A DNA stretch of 64,000 nt from Verrucomicrobiaceae bacterium (GTDB lineage: Bacteria; Verrucomicrobiota; Verrucomicrobiia; Verrucomicrobiales; Akkermansiaceae), in assembly GCA_027486655.1 (NCBI GenBank), contig JAIXOR010000021.1, positions 1 to 64,000 on the forward strand, given 5' to 3'. The position numbers and the translations under genes were made by a program. Of the stretch, positions 45,260 through 53,275 are shown one piece after another. The notes below the pieces were generated by a model that had not been told where the DNA came from, did not search any database, and saw only the letters and a list, made by a program, of their open reading frames with translations. The number at the start of each line of letters is the position of its first letter. Positions within the stretch are counted from its first letter, which is position 1.

Positions 45260-45622
45260 CTATTTTTCCACCGCCGGAGCGGGCTTTCCGTCGTAGAAGA
45301 AATTGTCGTGAATGGGATCGTATTTCGCGAGTGCGGTCAGACCGAAGAGCGCAATGACGAAGATGAAACCCGAGCCGAAGATCCAGTAGATCGCCTTCTT
45401 CTCGTGATTGAGGTGCATGAAGATGGCGGCGACCAGAGAGGCCTTGGTGGCCGCGATGGCCAGACCGAGGATGGCGTCCATCACATCGAATCCATGGTGC
45501 CCCACATCGAGCCATGGCACGGAGGCCACCAGCACGGTGATGATGGTGCCAAGGAAGAGGACGCCACCGACGAACATGTAGGTGCGGATGGACTTCTGAA
45601 CGGCTTCTGGAGTGTCTGCCAT
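45260..45622 (-). CDS. Cytochrome c oxidase subunit IV family protein
   Basis: A 120-residue protein with three helices, the usual form of bacterial subunit IV (CtaF/CyoD-like). The second helix region has ATKASLVAAIFMHLNHEKK, typical of the family (K-x-x-L-V-x-x-x-F-M-H-L). It has no redox cofactor and stabilises the oxidase. Length is normal. Confidence 0.9.
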   Translation of the reverse strand: MADTPEAVQKSIRTYMFVGGVLFLGTIITVLVASVPWLDVGHHGFDVMDAILGLAIAATKASLVAAIFMHLNHEKKAIYWIFGSGFIFVIALFGLTALAKYDPIHDNFFYDGKPAPAVEK

Positions 45623-45670
45623 GAGCTTGAAACGTTGGAGATGGAGTGATTGGTTGCGGAGACGCCGGGA

Positions 45671-47296
45671 TTACATCAGATAGAAGATCGGGAAGACGAA
45701 GATCCAGACCAGGTCGACAAAGTGCCAGAAGAGACCGCCGACTTCGACCCGGTTGGCAAGCCACTCGGGATTGGTTTCATACATCTTGCGTCCGAACAGG
45801 AGGTAATAGGCGAGCACCAGAGCCCCACCGATCACGTGAAGACCGTGCAACCCGGTGATGGTGAAGTAGATGGCATAGTAGGTGTTCCAGGATGGCGTGA
45901 ACTTGGATGCGAAGCGGATTTCCTCGCGGGGAACCGAAAGCTCCGGGAATGTCTCCTTGCCACGAGCCTCGTAGTTGGGCCCCTTGAACTCCTCGGTGAT
46001 CCGCTCGACCGCGCCGAGCTTGCCATGGCCTTCCGACTCGGCCTTGCGGGCGAGGTCCTGCCAACCAAGACGGTAACGCTCCTTGGCGGTCGGTTCGCGC
46101 TTCGGCTTTCCGGTCTTCTCGTCGATGCCGTATTCGTCGATGAGTTTCTTCTCAAGTTTGGCCACTTCCTGTTTGTTCCACTCCCAGGCCTTGCGGGCGA
46201 ACTCGTCATTCTTGATCAACCAGGAGTTTTCAATGGCAACGATCGGATCCTGTCCCTTCTCAACCGCCTTCATCGCCAGGTGGCGGAAGTCGATGGCATC
46301 GACGTTGTGAAACACCATCGGGCTTGCAAGCATCTTGCCGTCGATGACCGTGTCATCGCGAAGGCGGGACTGGGTGGCCCCCTCCTTCACATCGCGGGGT
46401 TTGAAGTCCATGCGTGCGGCGGGCTCGACCTTGAATGAAGCCGTCGAGATCTCAGTAAGCATGCGCTTGGAGTCCTCCAAGGCCTTCACGTCGATGTTCA
46501 CGTTGGAAGCCAGCTGCCAGCCACGCTTGCCGGGGTTTGCGGCCTTTGCCTCAGCCCATTCCTGACGAAGGGCGGCGGTGCGCAGGGCGCCGTTGTGGGC
46601 ACGGGCCTTGAGGTGGGCATCCTGGACCCGCTTGAGAAGTTCGACCGAGAGCGGCTCACCGGCTTTCGCGATGGTAACCTCCTCGGAGGAACCCTCTTCC
46701 GTGCGGGCTTTGATGTCGGACGCCAGCGTGATCTTCGCCTTGCGATGCTCCGCCTGGGTGATCATTTCCTCCACCCAATCGGCATGGAAGCGGACGGTGC
46801 TGAAAGTGAGACCGGTTGCCTCGATGCGAATCTGGTTCTCCTCGATGTGGTGGCCGTGGTGATCGAGCACATGCTTGCCGTCCTCCATCTCGTATCCGAG
46901 GTGGCCCTCGACGACCGTGTAGTCATGGAGGCGCACCGCCTGGTGATGAAACTTGACGGAATACTCGATGCCCTTGAGCACCATGAACACTCCCGCGCAG
47001 ACCACTGTAATGGTCATGTGCATGCGGAACTTGTTCCACTGGCGCATTTTGAGAGCCGCCCAGGCGAAAACCACGGTCACCGAAGAACCGATGAGCACGA
47101 AGGTGTTGATGAGACCTGGAAGGACGGGAAGCGTGCGCTCCGGCCACGGATAGTCCGCACCCAGGCGGAGGAACACGTAGGCAGAGAAGAACCCGCCGAA
47201 CAGCATGACCTCGGAGGCGAGGAACAGCCAGATGGCGATCTTCGAATTGAAGAGTCCGGTGTCCTTGCGGGGAGTGACGACGTAGGGAATTTCCAT
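45671..47296 (-). CDS. coxC: Cytochrome c oxidase subunit III with large soluble insertion
   Basis: A 541-residue protein, far longer than the usual 190-290. Three helices at the start (about 20-45, 55-82, 90-112; SEVMLFGGFFSAYVFLR and KGIEYSVKF) and two at the end (about 452-480 and 510-535; TGLHGLHVIGG and WHFVDLVWIFVFPIFYL) form the normal five-helix subunit III. Between helices three and four lies about 330 residues of charged, mostly helical, soluble sequence (115-445), where relatives have a short loop. This loop should face the periplasm. The Lys/Glu/Ala-rich segment resembles no family recognised here. It is within one uninterrupted reading frame. Confidence 0.93.
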   Translation of the reverse strand: MEIPYVVTPRKDTGLFNSKIAIWLFLASEVMLFGGFFSAYVFLRLGADYPWPERTLPVLPGLINTFVLIGSSVTVVFAWAALKMRQWNKFRMHMTITVVCAGVFMVLKGIEYSVKFHHQAVRLHDYTVVEGHLGYEMEDGKHVLDHHGHHIEENQIRIEATGLTFSTVRFHADWVEEMITQAEHRKAKITLASDIKARTEEGSSEEVTIAKAGEPLSVELLKRVQDAHLKARAHNGALRTAALRQEWAEAKAANPGKRGWQLASNVNIDVKALEDSKRMLTEISTASFKVEPAARMDFKPRDVKEGATQSRLRDDTVIDGKMLASPMVFHNVDAIDFRHLAMKAVEKGQDPIVAIENSWLIKNDEFARKAWEWNKQEVAKLEKKLIDEYGIDEKTGKPKREPTAKERYRLGWQDLARKAESEGHGKLGAVERITEEFKGPNYEARGKETFPELSVPREEIRFASKFTPSWNTYYAIYFTITGLHGLHVIGGALVLAYYLLFGRKMYETNPEWLANRVEVGGLFWHFVDLVWIFVFPIFYLM

Positions 47297-47347
47297 GGAA
47301 AAAGGTGGGGCCTGGGTCAGTGAATGGGGTGGCGCTCGGAATGCGGA

Positions 47348-49249
47348 TCAATGATGGGCCGCAGGGGTTTTCGCGGCATCCGCGGCATCCGCGGACTCCT
47401 CGCGCTTCGGCTCGATCCATTGCGGGAGGAAATCCTTGTCGCAATCGGGGCGGCTGTATTCATAGGGACCCCGATAAACCGCGGGATCGAAAGTGAAATT
47501 GCCATGACCCGGAGGCGTGGGAGTGGCCCATTCAAGCGTGGTGGCCTCCCAAGGATTGTCGCTCTCGACCTTGCGGCCGGTCTTCCAGGAAATGAATAGG
47601 TTGATGATGAAAGGAATCTGGGCAAGTGCCATGGTCCAGGCACCCATCGACATCAGGATGTTCATGTCGATGTGAGCAGCCACAGTTTTCCCGAACACGT
47701 TGGCGCTGTCCGCGGCCTTGGCGAGGTAGGCGTCGCCACCGTTGTACCAGCGGCGGTGGAAACCGGCCATGCCTTGCAAGAGCATCGGGAAGAAGATGAT
47801 GTTCATGCAAACCAGGCTGGGCCAGAAGTGGAGGTGGTTGAGCCACGAGCTCATGTAGCGGCCGGTGATTTTGGGATACCAGTGGACCACACCGGCGAAG
47901 AAACCGAAGAGGATGCCCGGAGCCACCACGTAGTGGAAGTGACCGATCACGTAGTAGGTGTCGTGCAAGTGGAGGTCGGCCAGGTTGAACGCGAGCGGCA
48001 GACCGGTGAGACCGCCGATTCCGAACATCGGAATGAACGCACAGGCCCAGAGCATGGGCGGGGTGAAGCGGATCGATCCGCCCCAGAGCGAGATGAGCAT
48101 GGAAGTGATGATCACCACCGAGGGCACCGAGATCAGAACCGTGGTCGTCTGGAAGAAGGTGGACACCGCAGCGCCCATGCCGGTCATGTACATGTGGTGG
48201 GCCCAGACGATGAAGGAGAGGAAACCGAGGACCAGGACGGAGTAGACCATCGACTTGTATCCCCACAATGGCTTGCGAGTGTTCGCGGGGATGATTTCCG
48301 AGACGCAGGCGAAGGCAGGGAGGAGGAGCACATACACCTCCGGGTGGCCGAGGAACCAGAACAAGTGTTGGAACAGAAGCGGCGATCCGCCGCCGGAGAG
48401 ATCGGCAAGGCCCTCGCTCTTGGTGAAGAGCCCGGAAGGCATGAAGAAGGAGGAATGGGCGACCCGGTCCATCAGCTGCATGATGCCGGCGGCTTCAAGC
48501 GGCGGGAAGGCAAGCAGAAGGAGGAATCCGGTGACGAGCATGGCCCACACGAAGAAGGGCATGCGCATCCAGGTCATGCCACGGGCACGCAGGTTGATGA
48601 TGGTGGTGATGAAGTTGACCGATCCCAGCAGCGATGAAGTGATCAGCAGGACGAGACCGAGCAGCCACTGTGTCTGGCCGGCGAGCCACTGATTGACGAT
48701 CTGCCCATCCGCGAAGCCGGCGAGCGGTGAGTAATTCGTCCAACCGGACTTGGCCGCACCGGACTCCATGAAGAACGAGGCGCACATGACCAGACCACCG
48801 GCGAGGTAGATCCAGTAGCTCATCATGTTGAGCCGCGGGAAGGCCATGTCCGGAGCTCCGATCTGGAGCGGAGTGACGTAGTTGCCGAAGGCACCGAAGC
48901 CGAGCGGCACGATACCAAGGAAGACCATGATGGTCCCGTGCATGGCACCGAACATGTTGTAGGTCTCACCGGTCACTTTGCCATCCTGAAGCCAGCGGGC
49001 CTTCCAGGAGTCTGTGAACACCCAGCTCATCCACTCGGGCAGCGGCTGGTGAGGAAAGGCGATGCTCCAGCGCATCACCATCATCAGATAGAAACCGAAG
49101 GCCAGGAAGAGCATCGCCGTGATTCCGTACTGGATGCCGATCATCTTGTGATCGGTGGAGAAAACGTATTTCCGGATGAATCCCGGATCGTGGTGATGGT
49201 CGTCGTGGTGGGCGTCGTGCCCGGAGTGCGTGGTGGCGTGAGAGCTCAT
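47348..49249 (-). CDS. ctaD: Cytochrome c oxidase subunit I (aa3-type)
   Basis: A 633-residue heme-copper oxidase core. All ligands are present: H104 (low-spin heme), H302 in GHPEVY with cross-linked Y306, H351/H352 (CuB), H437 (heme a3) and H439 (low-spin heme). E304 in the GHPEVY motif is the usual proton-gate position. The N-terminus is rich in His and Asp (about 4-20), an unusual metal-binding-like extension. The protein reduces oxygen to water and pumps protons. The ATG has no Shine-Dalgarno before it. Confidence 0.97.
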   Translation of the reverse strand: MSSHATTHSGHDAHHDDHHHDPGFIRKYVFSTDHKMIGIQYGITAMLFLAFGFYLMMVMRWSIAFPHQPLPEWMSWVFTDSWKARWLQDGKVTGETYNMFGAMHGTIMVFLGIVPLGFGAFGNYVTPLQIGAPDMAFPRLNMMSYWIYLAGGLVMCASFFMESGAAKSGWTNYSPLAGFADGQIVNQWLAGQTQWLLGLVLLITSSLLGSVNFITTIINLRARGMTWMRMPFFVWAMLVTGFLLLLAFPPLEAAGIMQLMDRVAHSSFFMPSGLFTKSEGLADLSGGGSPLLFQHLFWFLGHPEVYVLLLPAFACVSEIIPANTRKPLWGYKSMVYSVLVLGFLSFIVWAHHMYMTGMGAAVSTFFQTTTVLISVPSVVIITSMLISLWGGSIRFTPPMLWACAFIPMFGIGGLTGLPLAFNLADLHLHDTYYVIGHFHYVVAPGILFGFFAGVVHWYPKITGRYMSSWLNHLHFWPSLVCMNIIFFPMLLQGMAGFHRRWYNGGDAYLAKAADSANVFGKTVAAHIDMNILMSMGAWTMALAQIPFIINLFISWKTGRKVESDNPWEATTLEWATPTPPGHGNFTFDPAVYRGPYEYSRPDCDKDFLPQWIEPKREESADAADAAKTPAAHH

Positions 49250-49402
49250 GGTTCCGTCGTGCGGCGTTGGTTAATCCGGATTGCGAGAAGTGAATAGCAA
49301 AAAATGCGTGGTCATTTCCACAAACCTGGGATCATGATGAAGGATTGGAGTCGTTCGTCTGGTTGAAGCTGAAATCGGAGGAAGGGATGGATGAAGGGGG
49401 TT

Positions 49403-49416
49403 GGCCCGTAGGGGCC
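49403..49416 (-). terminator. Hairpin after the cytochrome c gene, inside the cluster
   Basis: GGCCC-GTAG-GGGCC forms a 5-bp GC stem with a 4-base loop about 12 bases after the stop at 49428. No T-run follows on the minus strand. It may attenuate or process the transcript between the upstream and oxidase parts of the cluster; the gap (49250-49427, 178 bp) is the longest inside the cluster and could also hold a promoter. Confidence 0.3.
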
Positions 49417-49427
49417 GGGATGGCAAA

Positions 49428-50204
49428 TCAGGGCTTTGCAGCGGTCACCGGGGCGAGGGAGATGGGATCGACCAACTGCTTGGGATCGAGGGGTTCGCCG
49501 GGAAGGTTCTTGAGGTGGTCGGCATCGAGTTCGGTGCCGGTAACGGGTTGACCGGCCTTCGCGCGTTTATCGGATGCCTCCATCGCGGCCTTGGCCATTT
49601 CCGCGGTGATCACGTCGCCCTTGGCATTGCCGAAGTTGTTGCGCACGTAAGTCATGATGCCGGCAAGGTCCTCGGGGGTGAGGCCGGCACCTTGAGCAGG
49701 CATGACGCCGGCACCATAGGTTTTACCGGAGCTGGTAGGGCCTTGGAGACCATTGAGGATGACCATGGCGAAGCGTTCGGTTTCACCCAGGACCCACTTG
49801 GATCCGACAAGCGAAGGGAAGTTCGCTCCATCGCCCTTGGCATCGGATCCGTGACAACCGTTGCACTTGGCCGAGTAGATCTTTGCGCCCTTGGCGCTGT
49901 AGGCGGCAAGAGCCTCCTTCGGTTTCGGCCCTTCCTCTCCCCCACCCGGAGGAGGGGTGCGGACGTAGCCTTCGCGAAACATGGTTCCGTAGGAAAGGCC
50001 GCTGCCAACGCTGCCGAGCACACCGCCGGCAGTCGCGACGACCAGTCCGCAAGCGACGATGAGCCAAAGCGAAATCGGCTCGGAGCCGTTCTCGGCAATC
50101 CGTTTCTCACGGGCGCAGGCGGCGGCCTCGCGCACCACGCGTCCATGGGCCTCGGTCACGTTGATCGAGTCCTCGAGGTCAGGCTTCTGATTGGGCAGAG
50201 ACAT
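49428..50204 (-). CDS. Membrane-anchored monoheme cytochrome c
   Basis: A 258-residue protein. A cytoplasmic start of about 45 residues precedes one helix (about 46-68), then a periplasmic cytochrome c domain (about 105-200) with a single heme motif, KCNGCHG, and a likely Met ligand in GVMPAQG. The C-terminal region is Ala/Lys-rich. It lies between the CcoO-like gene and subunit I of the aa3 oxidase, so it may deliver electrons to CuA. Confidence 0.9.
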   Translation of the reverse strand: MSLPNQKPDLEDSINVTEAHGRVVREAAACAREKRIAENGSEPISLWLIVACGLVVATAGGVLGSVGSGLSYGTMFREGYVRTPPPGGGEEGPKPKEALAAYSAKGAKIYSAKCNGCHGSDAKGDGANFPSLVGSKWVLGETERFAMVILNGLQGPTSSGKTYGAGVMPAQGAGLTPEDLAGIMTYVRNNFGNAKGDVITAEMAKAAMEASDKRAKAGQPVTGTELDADHLKNLPGEPLDPKQLVDPISLAPVTAAKP

Positions 50205-50233
50205 GTCGGAAAGTGTATGGAATGTTCAGGGAT

Positions 50234-50938
50234 TCAACTGTCTCCCGCTTTTTTCTTGGGAGCGAAATCAAGGGCGGCTGGAACCGGGTGATCCTTCTTG
50301 AGCGAGAGCAGGTAGGAAACCAGGGCGCGTGCGTCGGATCCCGGAACCACTTCGAATCCCGCACCCACATCCACCGGAAGAGCACTCTTCGAGGGGTTGC
50401 CTTTGACTTCGCGCTTCTCGAACAGGAAGGGATGCGGCGGGCATGTCGAATTCCAGAGCTTCGGGTTGGCGGTGGGGTTGTAGAGGCGGACGTATAGCCA
50501 GGCCGCGGGATCGCTGCCCACGGCGTATTCGGTCTCCACGCGACGGGCGAGGTTGGAAAGATCGGGGCCCATGCGGTTGGTGCCGATCTGGGCGAAATTT
50601 TCGCCGATGAAGTCAAAGGCGTTGGTCTCACGGCGGGTGTCGCCGCGGTCCGCGTCGTTCTTCAATCCACCCCAATCCGGGCGGTAGAGATCATTGCCGG
50701 CATAGGTGGGGCGGACGACCTGGGTGTGGCAGAGATAGCAGCCGTTCTCGGCATAGACCTTGGCTCCGTCGGCGACGCGGCCCGTGCGCTTCGGATAGAA
50801 GATGGGGGTCGCGCTCTTCGCGGCGGGATCCGCGATGGGGGCGAGGTCGCGCATTTTGAAATACGGGACCACGACCATCGCCAGCCAGGCGGCGCCGAAG
50901 CTGGCGGTGAGACCGAGAATGAAGGTGCGGAGGCTCAT
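50234..50938 (-). CDS. CcoO-like monoheme cytochrome c (cbb3 subunit II family)
   Basis: A 234-residue protein with one N-terminal helix and a heme c motif CYLCH (C67, C70, H71) followed by TQVVRP, the family signature. The rest, such as IGTNRMGPDLSNLARR, also fits CcoO. The usual Met heme ligand in S-x-M-P-x-x-P seems to be replaced, because the matching stretch reads NSTCPPHPFLF with C166 at that position. It is encoded directly after the CcoN-like gene. Normal CcoP is absent from the cluster. The leader (TTTCTCCA before the ATG) has no Shine-Dalgarno. Confidence 0.88.
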   Translation of the reverse strand: MSLRTFILGLTASFGAAWLAMVVVPYFKMRDLAPIADPAAKSATPIFYPKRTGRVADGAKVYAENGCYLCHTQVVRPTYAGNDLYRPDWGGLKNDADRGDTRRETNAFDFIGENFAQIGTNRMGPDLSNLARRVETEYAVGSDPAAWLYVRLYNPTANPKLWNSTCPPHPFLFEKREVKGNPSKSALPVDVGAGFEVVPGSDARALVSYLLSLKKDHPVPAALDFAPKKKAGDS

Positions 50939-50977
50939 TGGAGAAAGTCTGGAGTGATGGAGGTGCGGACGGATCGC

Positions 50978-52471
50978 TTAGTGCGCATGGGCATGGCCCG
51001 GGCCGGCGTTGTCGATGTCGCCTTCCTCGCCGTGCGGGCTGGACGTGTGATGCTGGGAGACCAGCAAGGTCGGGTGCGAACTGCGGCGGCCGAGGCGCAG
51101 CCACATGAGGGTGAGGTGGATGAAGAAGAACACGTTCGAAAAGAGGATGAGTCCCCAGGTGAGCGTGATGGTCACCGCGTAAGGGCGGGCGTAATTGGAC
51201 CACGCGTTCTGCCAGGTTTCCTGGCCGGCGCCCTGCAGCAGGCCGCCGAAGAGAGCCACGACCGCCACGAAGATCGTGCCGTAGACCGAGAAGAGGAAGT
51301 GCATCTTGATCAAGCGGCGGGACAGCCACTCGCGGCGCGTCACACGGGGCACGATGAAGTAGGTGGCACCGAACATGATCAGCGAGAACACACCGTAGAT
51401 GGCGAGGATATCAAAGCCATAGCCGGAAAGGGTGAATTGGGTCACCGGAAGGGTGGAACCCGGAAGGTTGAGCAGGACGGCACTGATCGCCAGAACGATG
51501 AGACCCACGAGACCCGCCGCGGTGAAGCGCAGGGAGGGGCTGGAGGCCAGCGTATCCGGACCCGCCATCATCGTGCGCAGGTTGTTGACGGCAGCCGAGC
51601 AGGTCGGGATGAACAACAGCGCGGTGGCTGCGGCACCCACGTAGGGAAGGAAGTAGGGCACGGGAGCACCGGCGAGCTTCTGCATGCCTGCCCAGGGGGC
51701 GATCACGGCGAGCGACCAGAAACCGAGCTTGGCCAGCGAGTAGCTGAAGACAGGGCGTCCGGTGACTTTCGGAGAGAGGTAATAGGCGGTGCCGATCGCG
51801 ACCGGGACAAAGAACAGGAAGAGGAGGGCGGAGCGGAACCAGGCGTTGATGCCGGCACCCATCACCGGATGGCCGGGAAGGCAGTGGAGCAGGGTGTTGG
51901 CGGTGATGAAGATCCAAGGGAACCAGATCATCGCGCCGAGAAGATACCACTGGGAAATGTAGACATGGCCCTCGGGACGCACGCGGAACTGGATGAAGGA
52001 CCAGATGAGAATGGCGAAGTAGCTGATCAACAGCACCGGCCAGGCGAAGGCCGGAAATTCCATCCAAGGCATGCCGGTTCCGTGACCTCCGAGGATCCCC
52101 ATCACACCCAAAGCCACGCCGAGATTCCAGACGTGTCCGGCGGCGAGGATGGTGCCCGGAGCGCTGCACTCCTTGCGGGAAAGGCGGGCCATCAACCAGA
52201 TGATCACCGCAAAGGCCGCCTGCATGCCCCAGCCATAGATCAGGGCGTTCATGTGGGCCGGAAACACCCGCCCGTAAGTGAACCACGCACACTCCGCAAG
52301 GAAGGAGGGATGGTGGGTCTTCGCGGAGGCGATCACGCCCAGCAGGATCGACACGGCGAGCCATGCGGCACCGCTGGTCAGGAAGAACATCACCGGGTGG
52401 CGCAACGAACGATCGATCCCCGCACGGAGTAGGGCGTCCTGATCGGTGGTGGTGGAAGTGACGGAAGACAT
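50978..52471 (-). CDS. CcoN-like protein lacking heme-copper ligands
   Basis: A 497-residue, about 12-helix protein clearly homologous to the cbb3 oxidase catalytic subunit: FPAHMNALIYG fits helix 2, YYLSPKVTGRPVFSYSL fits helix 6-7 and FGATYFIVPRV fits helix 10-11. Only H73 of helix 2, a low-spin heme ligand, is kept. The helix 6 CuB His is S214, the CuB His pair of helix 7 is Q264/K265, and the two helix 10 His of G-H-V-H are F353 and I355. It should not reduce oxygen as other CcoN proteins do. It is otherwise full length and well spaced in the cluster, so it is not a pseudogene by frame. The C-terminus is His-rich (HAHAH). Confidence 0.9.
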   Translation of the reverse strand: MSSVTSTTTDQDALLRAGIDRSLRHPVMFFLTSGAAWLAVSILLGVIASAKTHHPSFLAECAWFTYGRVFPAHMNALIYGWGMQAAFAVIIWLMARLSRKECSAPGTILAAGHVWNLGVALGVMGILGGHGTGMPWMEFPAFAWPVLLISYFAILIWSFIQFRVRPEGHVYISQWYLLGAMIWFPWIFITANTLLHCLPGHPVMGAGINAWFRSALLFLFFVPVAIGTAYYLSPKVTGRPVFSYSLAKLGFWSLAVIAPWAGMQKLAGAPVPYFLPYVGAAATALLFIPTCSAAVNNLRTMMAGPDTLASSPSLRFTAAGLVGLIVLAISAVLLNLPGSTLPVTQFTLSGYGFDILAIYGVFSLIMFGATYFIVPRVTRREWLSRRLIKMHFLFSVYGTIFVAVVALFGGLLQGAGQETWQNAWSNYARPYAVTITLTWGLILFSNVFFFIHLTLMWLRLGRRSSHPTLLVSQHHTSSPHGEEGDIDNAGPGHAHAH

Positions 52472-52501
52472 CTGCGTTAGGAAAAAAGTGGGAATGGGCG
52501 A

Positions 52502-53257
52502 TCAGGGCTTGGCGAGGTCCTGCACGGTGAGCGGTGGCTTGCCCACCTCGCTGCGGAGGGCCTTCACCTGATCTGCGGTCACGGCCGAGGCCTTGTTGCC
52601 GAAGCTATTGCGGACGTAGGTGAGGACAGCGGCGATCTGCTCGTCGGTCTGATACGACAAGGCAGCCATGCCCGCGGGGAAATTGTATTCTTTTCCTGCA
52701 ACCGTGATGGGCCCCTGAAGACCACGCAACTGGATGCGGATCAGGTTGGAAATCGGGCCGGTGACCCACTCGGACTTGGCGAGCGGCGGAGCGATCGGGC
52801 CCCCCTCGCCATTCATGCCGTGGCAGGCTCCGCAGGTGACGAATTGGGTCTTGCCGAGTTCCATGACGGCGGGATCGATCGGACCATCGGCCGGAGCGGC
52901 TTTGTCGACGGCGGAGGTATCCACGGCCGGAGCGGCGGCGAGTTTCGCGGCGGTGGGGCTGCCGGCGACCACTTGGTCCGGTTTTTCGACGGCGGCGGGT
53001 TTCGACGAGGCAAGCTTCGCGGCGACGGCGGGGATGGCGGCATGGATCGCTTCCTTCGGAAGGCTCTCGGTCTGCGCCTTCTCCACCTTGGCCTTGGTTT
53101 CGTAGCGGGCCTTGGCGGCGACGTCCTCGAGGGTCTCGGGATCCTTGCGGTTGAAGAACCAGATCACGGCGAGGAGCAGCGCGAAGATCAGGAAGGTGCC
53201 GAGGCCCCACCAGAAGGCGCCGAAGCGGATGATCGGATTGTCACGGGTGTGGTCCAT
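52502..53257 (-). CDS. Membrane-anchored monoheme cytochrome c
   Basis: A 251-residue protein. A helix near the start (about 10-31, WWGLGTFLIFALLLAVIWFFN) is followed by an Ala/Lys-rich linker (35-130) and a C-terminal cytochrome c domain with CGACHGMNGEGG and a Met in FPAGMAAL. It has the N-terminal anchor typical of cytochromes that shuttle electrons between complex III and oxidases. It lies after actF and before the CcoN-like gene. Confidence 0.9.
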   Translation of the reverse strand: MDHTRDNPIIRFGAFWWGLGTFLIFALLLAVIWFFNRKDPETLEDVAAKARYETKAKVEKAQTESLPKEAIHAAIPAVAAKLASSKPAAVEKPDQVVAGSPTAAKLAAAPAVDTSAVDKAAPADGPIDPAVMELGKTQFVTCGACHGMNGEGGPIAPPLAKSEWVTGPISNLIRIQLRGLQGPITVAGKEYNFPAGMAALSYQTDEQIAAVLTYVRNSFGNKASAVTADQVKALRSEVGKPPLTVQDLAKP

Positions 53258-53275
53258 GTGAAGGAAGGAGAAGGA

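Noticed and set aside
45671-47296. Subunit III as a fusion of two genes or an assembly error
   Set aside because: The frame is continuous, codon use is uniform, and the helices before and after the insertion are both needed for one subunit III.
50726-52432. A 568-codon open frame opposite the CcoN-like and CcoO-like genes
   Set aside because: Antisense of real membrane proteins; the product is His/Glu/Arg-rich and disordered, with no start signal or family.
50978-52471. CcoN-like gene as a pseudogene
   Set aside because: The frame is intact, length is normal and flanking gaps are tight; ligand loss is confined to specific positions while neighbouring motifs are kept.
52472-52501. GTTAGG in the gap before the CcoN-like gene as another copy of the YTGTTAGR motif
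   Set aside because: The sequence is GCGTTAGGAA, which lacks the YTG part of the motif, so it was not counted.
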